A stretch of DNA of 64,000 nt from Hyaloperonospora brassicae (lineage: Eukaryota; Oomycota; Peronosporomycetes; Peronosporales; Peronosporaceae): positions 372,001 through 436,000 of the forward strand of contig CANTFL010000470.1 in the NCBI GenBank assembly GCA_947650285.1. The letters are read 5' to 3'. The notes below the pieces were generated by a model. That model was not told the origin of the DNA. It made no database searches and saw only the letters and a list, made by a program, of their open reading frames with translations. The stretch's first letter is position 1; the number at the start of each line of letters is the position of its first letter. This document shows, one piece after another, positions 56,758 to 64,000 of this stretch. The translations under genes and the position numbers were made by a program.

Positions 56758-58681
56758 GCACATTAAACCTTCGCTATTGTTTTATATCCATGACCGGGCG
56801 TCGTCAATCGACATTGGCGGCAATCTACTAGACCACAAAGAGCACTTCCTGGGCATCGCTTTGAGATCGGATGAATACAACTCCATATTTGAATATTTAG
56901 CGCATCCAGACGATTTATTTCTCGCAGCACCGGTATATCATGCGAAGATGAAAGCCACGACCTATTTCTTTGGTGTAAAAAATTAGGCTGGCATATTACC
57001 ATAAAAAATCGCCTTTTAAATTCCTTACCGCGTAAAGGCTGGAGTGAAGGGTATGAAAGAACTAGGAGCTTCGTAAAATGCGCGAATTTGTGTCCTTATT
57101 TGTGATGTTCGTAAGGAACAAAAATGGTTTTTTCGCCACCAATACGGTGTCTTGTTCCAAGAAGAAATCAAGTATCAAGTTGTAATCAACGACACGCAGG
57201 AATAAAAGTCCAAGAATCGCTGCCTAATTTTGTTGATACGAAAACTCCGTCATGTATTTATTAGCTGTCGTAGGATCTCTTGTTTCGATTGATCCTAGAT
57301 CAAGCAAATAACACGATAGAGTAAATAAAGGCGGCCAATGACCACGAAGATGGATAGAATACAAGCACTAGGTTTTGGGCTCACAATATATGGGTCATTA
57401 AACGAGTTTCACAGAGAAAACCCACAATTGCTACCGAATTGAGCCGTTTGAATCCATCACGATCATATTTGTGTCGGCATTTGCCCAAAAGACGAGCTTG
57501 ATCATGCTATAGATATACGTAGATTATTGCTCGTAAAAATAAGCATGATTTATTTTAGGACGTCCTTTTACATTGACTAGACAGCGTTCGGTTGTAATTA
57601 CAATCTGCGACCCGAAGCAGACAGGATTTCGTATAACTCTGTGTCACGAGATACGTTTCCCGAATTTTTATATACTTAGATTTTTCAGTATCGTCTAGTA
57701 TGCGAACTGTTTGTGATTTGGATGGTGCGCTGACAGTGTCCAGCAAATAATATTCACTTAACAAAATATATATGCATATGATATCCAATATCACGCCGCG
57801 CATATCCGGACCAATAATTTTCTGTATATGTTGTTCCCGCGCACTATCTAATTTAATATTCCGATCCTTTGGCTTCCTTTCGTTTGAGATTCCATTGACA
57901 AATGTCGCGTAATTAAAAGTGTATTCCCACTTTTGATTTTTTACCAAATACAAATATACGTCAAAAAAAAGTTGAAGACATTTCTTATTACCTTAGGTAC
58001 CATGTGGTAGCCTTGGCTTCTTAATTTCACTCAAATTTGTGCCTTGTACGGTCATATAATGTAATATATGTTGAGTAAAAGCGCTGCAAAAGCTTACCTG
58101 ATGCTTATCGCTTTGACCAATATTTGCTGTGGCTCTAGATTACATATGTAGCATCAGAATAGTACTAACCGGCGTTGTACTCATTTAGTGTCAAAGCCAC
58201 TATAGGAATAGACGCCATATGTCCCAGCCCATCTAAGGTGAAAAGATCCGGATGTGTGACGGTAATTCGCACGAAATGTCTACCGTGTTGCGATAAATCA
58301 ACGGAGACTCAAGTACAAGTACCTCGATCTAGGAGCTTCTGATGCTAGAAAAGATTATAAATTGGTTAAGAATATTCTTTAATTTTACTATCAAGATTTT
58401 TATACAAGTGGGACGTATGATTGGTAAAATGATCTGCAGAATTTGTTATCTGTGAGACTGGGCACTCAACGGTCAGAGTAATACATCAACTGAAAAGATC
58501 GGTGGTCTGCACCGTCCCAACCGATGTGGCATCATTGTGAGTTGACAAAAAGGTGAATCTAGGACCAATGAATTTTCAATAGCGGTATATAACATGGTGG
58601 CGAGAAACAATCAGAAAATGATAAGAAATGTTTCACTATGTACCCATCTACTGACCATCAACAACATTTAAGATGAGCATG
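56758..58681. other. Decayed transposon-like interior with an unrecognised 132-codon frame
   Basis: 1.9 kb between two diverged B-type LTRs. A minus-strand frame at 57,953-57,555 (132 codons, with DSAREQHIQKIIGPDMRGV) has no motif I can name. Other frames are short. It is probably the remains of an element interior. Confidence 0.4.
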
Positions 58682-59373
58682 TTGAGGTACATGGTGATTC
58701 CAAGGTTCCTGCGATTACTACTCTCCGCTGGACTTTAGACGGACGACTATAAGAGAAAGAGATACTCCGCTTCCGTGATTGTTTCCTTCCTCACCCTGTG
58801 TACTTGTCGGTAGGGTAGGCTGCACTCTTCCAATATGGACTCTTGTTGATGGAATATTTGACATTTTTTGAGATAAGTTGGTGATTGTGTGAGAAAATTC
58901 ACATGATCACGGATATTCTGTAGGGTTCTCGAAATGAGTCACCCTGATCTCTACGAGATCACCTATCCCAAAGTTGATGCTTAGTTAGCGAGACTTCTAC
59001 CCACTTGAGCCGTCTCACGATCTTGCAACCTGCGTCCAATTGCATTTGCGGGGTCTGTATATATCTTTTACTCCTGGCTAAAAAATCTAGTAGTGATCTA
59101 CTAGGTGTTCAGTCGATCTTCTTAGGAGTTGGGAGGCCAAAACCTCCTACCCGGATAGAGAAACGACACTCGTACAATTAGAATCAAATTGTATCTCCTT
59201 CAATAAAATTTAATCAAAGTCGAAACCTCTGAATAAGTGTATACCGTTCATTCGGATGGACCATCACATGTAGCCTTGTGCCGTCAAGATTTGATCTTTT
59301 ATAATTTACGGTAGTCCACGCCAGATTGCCGTAATCTTGTCATCCAAAGATCGCAGTGGTTGACAAATACGTC

Positions 59374-59525
59374 ACTTAAGATCACGTCTTACAATATCAC
59401 GTTACCCAAGATCACACACCCATGATCACGTGCTCCACGATCACATCGCCCGAGATCGAATCGCTTAAGATCGCATTGCCCAATATTGAGGTATCCAAGA
59501 TCGCGGTGTCCAGGATTAATTGGCC
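59374..59525. repeat. 15-bp tandem array in LTR B fifth copy
   Basis: About ten units such as AAGATCACGTCTTAC, ACGATCACATCGCCC and AAGATCGCATTGCCC, period 15 with one 14-bp unit. It sits where LTR B has its shorter array. Confidence 0.8.
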
Positions 59526-59814
59526 TGATATTGTGGTGTGGTGGACCCCATCCTGTGGATCAAACCTATTGCAGAACTTATCTGATGTCGCAGCATGATC
59601 AACGGTTCACACTTCTTTACCCGGTTCAGCATAATCTTACCTGAACCTATAGCTGACTCACAATGTTGGCTCAATTCGTTCAATGGTCCTCAAACGTGGG
59701 AATCAAAAACAATTCTGCCTTTTTTCTTTTCCAAATTATGCGGCGACCACCTAGACTGTCAGCAGATCGCTTTTTGTGATCGCGACCGACAGTATTTCGT
59801 CTTGAGCTTTCCCA

Positions 59815-59990
59815 CTGGCATTAGATCACCTCTAAAGATCGCGACTGGCATAAGATAACCCCCAAAAACCTCTACTGGTACCAGGTCGCACCCATTTATC
59901 GCGACCAGCAGAAGATCATCTCAAGGGGTCATGAATGGTGGCGTATCACCCCCGCTTATCATGAGTATCAGCAGATCACCCCCAGAGAAC
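59815..59990. repeat. Imperfect tandem array of about 30 bp units
   Basis: Five or six degenerate units built on AGATCACC...ATCGCGACTGGCA, for example around 59,821, 59,851, 59,881 and 59,910. They lie downstream of the 15-bp array and are not seen in the younger LTR B copies. Confidence 0.6.
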
Positions 59991-60345
59991 TTGCCCTTCC
60001 ATGTCCAGAAATTGATTATAAATATCGAGGTAGCTTTAGATTAGGCGTCATCATTAAGTAAACCAATATTTATGGCTTAAGTCGACTTACTTTCCCGATG
60101 TTTATCCGCGTGGCCTTTTCCCCTAACTTCGATCCAGCAACCTCGACTGACACAATGACTCACTAGTGTCTGTGAATCAGCCTTCAGCAAGATAACGTTG
60201 CTTGCTTTGATGAAGTATATTACACACTGCGTGTTCAGACCCTCTGAGGTGATCTCATAGAGAGAGAAGGTCGCGAGATATGTGATTCCATGACCTCGTT
60301 TGCGTTATACTTTCAGGCTACGTACTATTAAATTATTGGGCAGCT

Positions 60346-61080
60346 CGGCGGGATGAGTGCGGATAGGGTTTAATGTATCGCTTACTTTTAACCGCGGCTA
60401 ATTTTAGTGATGCGATCTCGCCATTCTTATGCAAGGAAGCTTCAAAGCATACTGTTTGTCCTGCGGAAATATATGATGATGTCGCTTACCGATTGAACGC
60501 AGCTTTTACGCAAAAGAAAGAGCAGATGAGCCGGGGCAATCTAAATAAATTAAGCTCAAGAAATTGCGCCTCCAATTCAACGCGAGATTAGCAATGTCCA
60601 AGATTACCTCGACGCTGTCTTAACTTAACGAAATTCTCTCCGAGATGATCCTGCCCACCGAATTGGAGATATTGATTGGCTACACAAAAGGGTTATCATT
60701 CGTTAAGGCCAAATGGGTCAACTTCAGGATATTATTTGATTCGGAGTTGGAGCGCAATCGCGCGATAAATGGTTCTAATTTTGTTCAAATTCGCACCACT
60801 CTGCTCGCGACAAGTGTGTCTCGACCATCTGCTTCGAGCCTTGCGGTCCAAGAGAGAACCTAGTCCACAACGTCAAAAAAGGTTCAAGATATTTGGTCGC
60901 CCCATGTTCGTTGAATACGCCCCCAGAGTGCTTGAATATTCTGGACAAGAGGTCTTGGTGCACCAGTGTTATCCTTGACTACACAAGCTTTTTTCGTCTT
61001 GAGCCACACCAAGAACCCGACGGGTCAATGCCAAAGGGAAAATGGAGGCTCGAATTACGTCTAGCTAGATTCGGATAGCG
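60346..61080 (+). pseudogene. Relic of a B-type antisense coiled-coil gene
   Basis: Just inside the fifth B-type LTR the plus strand has open pieces (60,373-60,591 and 60,645-60,863) with helical, charged sequence: DVAYRLNAAFTQKKEQMSRG and ILPTELEILIGYTKGLSF. Position and strand match the antisense gene next to the left LTR of element B. Similarity by residue is weak to my eye. Confidence 0.35.
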
Positions 61081-62884
61081 ACGAAACAGATGATCTTGAA
61101 TATGTAACGTTGGCCGCGCATTTAAAATCGCGCTCTTCTTTTCGCCTTCGTAGCGCCCCTTCTACGGCTCGGACACCATATTAACAGTAACGATCTGGAA
61201 TTCCCAGTGACCGATCTCTGACACCAGATGACGGCCTTGTCGAAGCACAATTTTGTAGAGAAGTGGGTTACTCAGTTTCGGCCATCGTTTGTATATTATA
61301 CAGGATCTTTCATTCGCTGCTTGTCCGGTAAGAATTTTGTCTAGTAGTTCTGTACAGATGATCGCATTTTGATATTTTGATACAACATTTTTGCACCAAT
61401 TTGATGTCTCATGTCAAAAATTACCGTACGATCTTGGTCGTTCGACCGCGATCATGCTCCTGATCACACACTCATCGTACACAGCTTTCTCTCCATCTAC
61501 TCTTGCAGCTTACCTGTATATTATCACAGCCATACATTCACATACAGCCTCCTTTCATTCCGTAGCCCCTCCTAATTTTTCGGACTTATACATTTCTCTC
61601 GATTCGGCCTCGTGTGATTGCTTCACACCGAATTGATTTCGACTCGCTCGGTGACAATCATTTACTTGTAGTGGAGCTTCGCGGTTTGAATCCGCATCGT
61701 CTACTCATGACGGATCGTCGTACCACTTTAAAAGTACTAAAATCGACGGTGTACTCGACCATAGAGCGTTTTTGACCCTATCGCACGCCTTCTATCCCTT
61801 TAAAGTTTGTATTATTTTTCCACTAGAACACATTTTCGGATAACTTCTGAAAGCAGTGCTGCATCAAAACCCACTCGATCTGATTTGTCGTCTTTGAACC
61901 AATTGCGGGGATTAAGTGAAAATATTTACTTGTTTTAGCTTCGAAACATAGATACGGGGTATAACCTGTAGTAAGTATATGCGATCTCCAGCTGCACTGT
62001 GTAATCTCCACATTTCTTATCGAAGTGAGAAGGCTCATGCCAAATATTAGCTCACTTTCGCGCATATAATCCATTAAAGCGGTCAAGGCATTGCCGTTCT
62101 TGCGATCCGCGATCGACGTTCAGAAGATCACGATAATCAGCATGGGAATCTGATCAGCCTTGGTAGCTATATCAAGGCGATCGATCAATAATCATCTACC
62201 TTGTAGGTTGATAATGACACTTTATTTCAAATCGCCATTTGCGTGGATCTCGAACTTGCGATTTAGTACTCCCGTAGCGGCAACGCCTCCAAGGTCCATC
62301 GCGGGAATCCAACCTTGTATCAAGTAAAATGGTGTATCAACGCGGATCCCAGCTTGTCATGCAATAAATGCAAATGCCAGCCGTTCTGCTTATTTGGATC
62401 ACTCTGTTTGAGGTTCATCTGTGGAATACATCTTACATGCTCGTGTTTGCTTTTCCGTTACACGCTCCGCCAGCCCATTCGATTGCGGCTTGTACATCAT
62501 AGTGCTCCTATGCGTTGCCGTGCAGTTTAGATAAATACTTCACATATAATGACCTAAAAGCACGATCTCCATCGTGACGTATTGCTTTTCTCGCACCAAA
62601 CTGACAACACACGAATTCTTCGTAGTTATAAGCAATCGTCTAGGCAGTACGATACGAAGTGACGTTCTCGATCAAATACACTGATAACATATCGACCTAC
62701 CACAGCACATATGTCTTTCCCTGAATTGATCGTAGTATAGAAGGAATATACTCCGTAGCCAAAATTTGTAAACGTAATGTCGCTTGCATGATACCTGACG
62801 ATCCGCCACGATCGTTCGGGTATCTTTGCCTATCTTGCAGTCCACGCACTCACCCATGTTAAACTTTAACTAGTTTAGGGAGCT
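61081..62884 (-). pseudogene. Decayed interior of a B-like element with an integrase trace
   Basis: On the minus strand 62,086-61,823 reads YMRESELIFGMSLLTSIRNV then TTGYTPYLCFEAKTSKYF. This parallels the 'Y..E...DEHL...AYNT...TGYTPF-L-FG' block near the end of the Gypsy integrase core. The rest has no identifiable part. Confidence 0.4.
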
Positions 62885-63290
62885 GTTACGAAGAAGAAGA
62901 CGGCTTACGACCGGGGATGAAAACCAAAAAGTGAGTTGTACTTATGTTGTCCTTATCTACAAAAACGAATGGCTGGTAGAAGCCGGTGACTCTCAGCCAC
63001 CGATTTCGTGCCTGTCTCCACCGCTTTTTGTTTCGCCTATCACTGGGTAATTGCGTCTCGTAATATGCCTTTAGTAAAAACTCTGCTTGGTCATATGCAG
63101 AATGAAAAGGATTGCATGGTTGTGGGGGACGTAACTGAGGGTGGGTCGCATTTCTGGTGGACCCCAAACACCAGGTCGTGAGTGTCAGTCACAATTAACT
63201 TACAAACGGCGAGACTCGAACCCGCACTCACCCGATTGGAATCCAGCTTCCCAAAAGACTGTGCCAATCTGCTGCTCAGTCGTTTCGCTT
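62885..63290 (-). mobile_element. Candidate tRNA-derived SINE
   Basis: On the minus strand 63,290-63,210 holds a box-A-like TTGGCACAGTCTTTTGGGA and a box-B-like GGGTTCGAGTCTCGCC, whose T-arm folds with a five-pair stem (GCGGG/CTCGC) and a 7-nt loop. The acceptor stem cannot be formed, so it is not a working tRNA gene. About 330 bp of body follows, ending in a short TTC run near 62,890. This is the layout of a tRNA-derived SINE. A 93-codon minus-strand frame at 63,167-62,886 lies inside the body and is probably incidental. Confidence 0.4.
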
Positions 63291-64000
63291 ACATTCCACA
63301 ACATAACCCTGACAAAGAACAATACAACTAGTGCTAATATGCAATATACATCCTGCACATGTCGCCGCAACACCACTCACTAACCCACATAGCATTGCAC
63401 ATTCCAGTAAAGCCTCTCCAGTGGAATTTTTAGTCGGATCCTACGGCACATGCGCCCTTTCAAATGATGGCCGACGGTAAAACTGGCGTGGTTTCGATGT
63501 AGGGAATGTTGTTGCAGCAGTTCTAAACCCACCAAGCTAATTGACTCCACACGATCATCTATTTTAGCCGACGATTTAAAAACAGAAAAAGAAACTATCC
63601 ACTTAAATACAACTCATATTTTGGTGCAATCTATGTGTATGCCTTCGGTTTCCCTGATTTGGTCTTGGCCGGAAATTCAATAAGATATGCCTTTCAGGCG
63701 AAATATAATTATTTTCCATCCTGCGACTGCTCTATACAATCGATGCGCATTTGCTGCACGGTCTATGGTTGCAAAATAGGGACTTATAGCGACTTCTTAC
63801 TGCAGGTCGATTTATTGCCGACACGTTGACTTCTAAATCGGCTACGTCGGGCATCATAACCCCATTCAGCCGGTTTAGCATGACCGGATCAGGTAGATCT
63901 ATATAGAAAGCTACGATGTAATAATGTACAGCTGCAGATCATCTATCACTTACCTGTATGCGCTCACCAATCTATCTTCATGCGCAGGATGTCTGAATTG
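63291..64000. other. Right-end sequence, nothing recognised
   Basis: About 700 bp with no gene, RNA or repeat that I can support. A 64-codon plus-strand frame (63,635-63,829) has no known motif. Confidence 0.5.

Larger units (their letters stand above)
58682..60345. repeat. B-family LTR, fifth copy, highly diverged
   Basis: Blocks in LTR B order are still visible: TCTCCGCTGGACTTTAGACG, GGACGACTATAAG, CACCCTGTGTACTTGTCGGT, TTGATGCTTAGTTAGCGAGA and CCACTTGAGCCGTCTCACGA. The right end is uncertain. Contains two separate tandem arrays. Confidence 0.6.

Noticed and set aside
63210..63290. A functional tRNA gene
   Set aside because: The T-arm pairs well, but no acceptor stem can be formed and the anticodon arm is unclear, so it is treated as tRNA-derived only.

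Overview
The window looks like nuclear DNA of an oomycete (Phytophthora or a related downy mildew). The evidence is compact genes with few, mostly 70-180 bp introns, retroelement polyproteins of the kind common in Phytophthora genomes, and typical eukaryotic housekeeping genes. The species was not identified and no database was searched.

Layout. 1-21,739 is transposon DNA. A degraded Ty3/Gypsy element ('A', coding on the minus strand, LTRs at 1-404 and 20,895-21,362) has been split inside its gag by a younger Gypsy-type element ('B', 6,766-19,895). The two 1,226-bp LTRs of B differ at about five positions by eye. 22,078-29,424 is a gene cluster: a small two-frame gene, the cohesion factor DCC1, an ARM/HEAT-like protein, a divergently transcribed zinc-finger-like protein and a Myb/SANT-like coiled-coil protein. 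29,425-50,265 is gene-sparse. It holds a coiled-coil (bZIP-like) protein, an AP-1/AP-2 beta adaptin, an Ecdysoneless homologue and a membrane-anchored short-chain dehydrogenase, separated by 3-4.5 kb of apparently non-coding DNA. 50,440-64,000 is again transposon DNA: an integrase scrap of a third Gypsy family, a solo A-type LTR with a perfect 5-bp target duplication, three decaying B-type LTRs with internal remnants, and a possible tRNA-derived SINE.

The genes do not form a pathway. DCC1 acts in replication-coupled cohesion, beta adaptin in clathrin coats, ECD in splicing and transcription support, and the SDR in lipid or retinoid-type redox at the ER.

The least ordinary signals are in the transposons. 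(i) A-type LTRs keep a series of hairpins at matching positions although the stem sequences differ, around a nearly invariant 26-nt core. (ii) Element B, and possibly A, has a coiled-coil reading frame on the strand opposite pol, between pol and the 3' LTR. (iii) B is extremely rich in GATC. (iv) B-type LTRs contain a tandem array, usually of 15 bp, whose copy number differs between copies. Exon joints given for DCC1, the SDR and the bZIP-like gene were worked out by hand from splice sites and reading phase.
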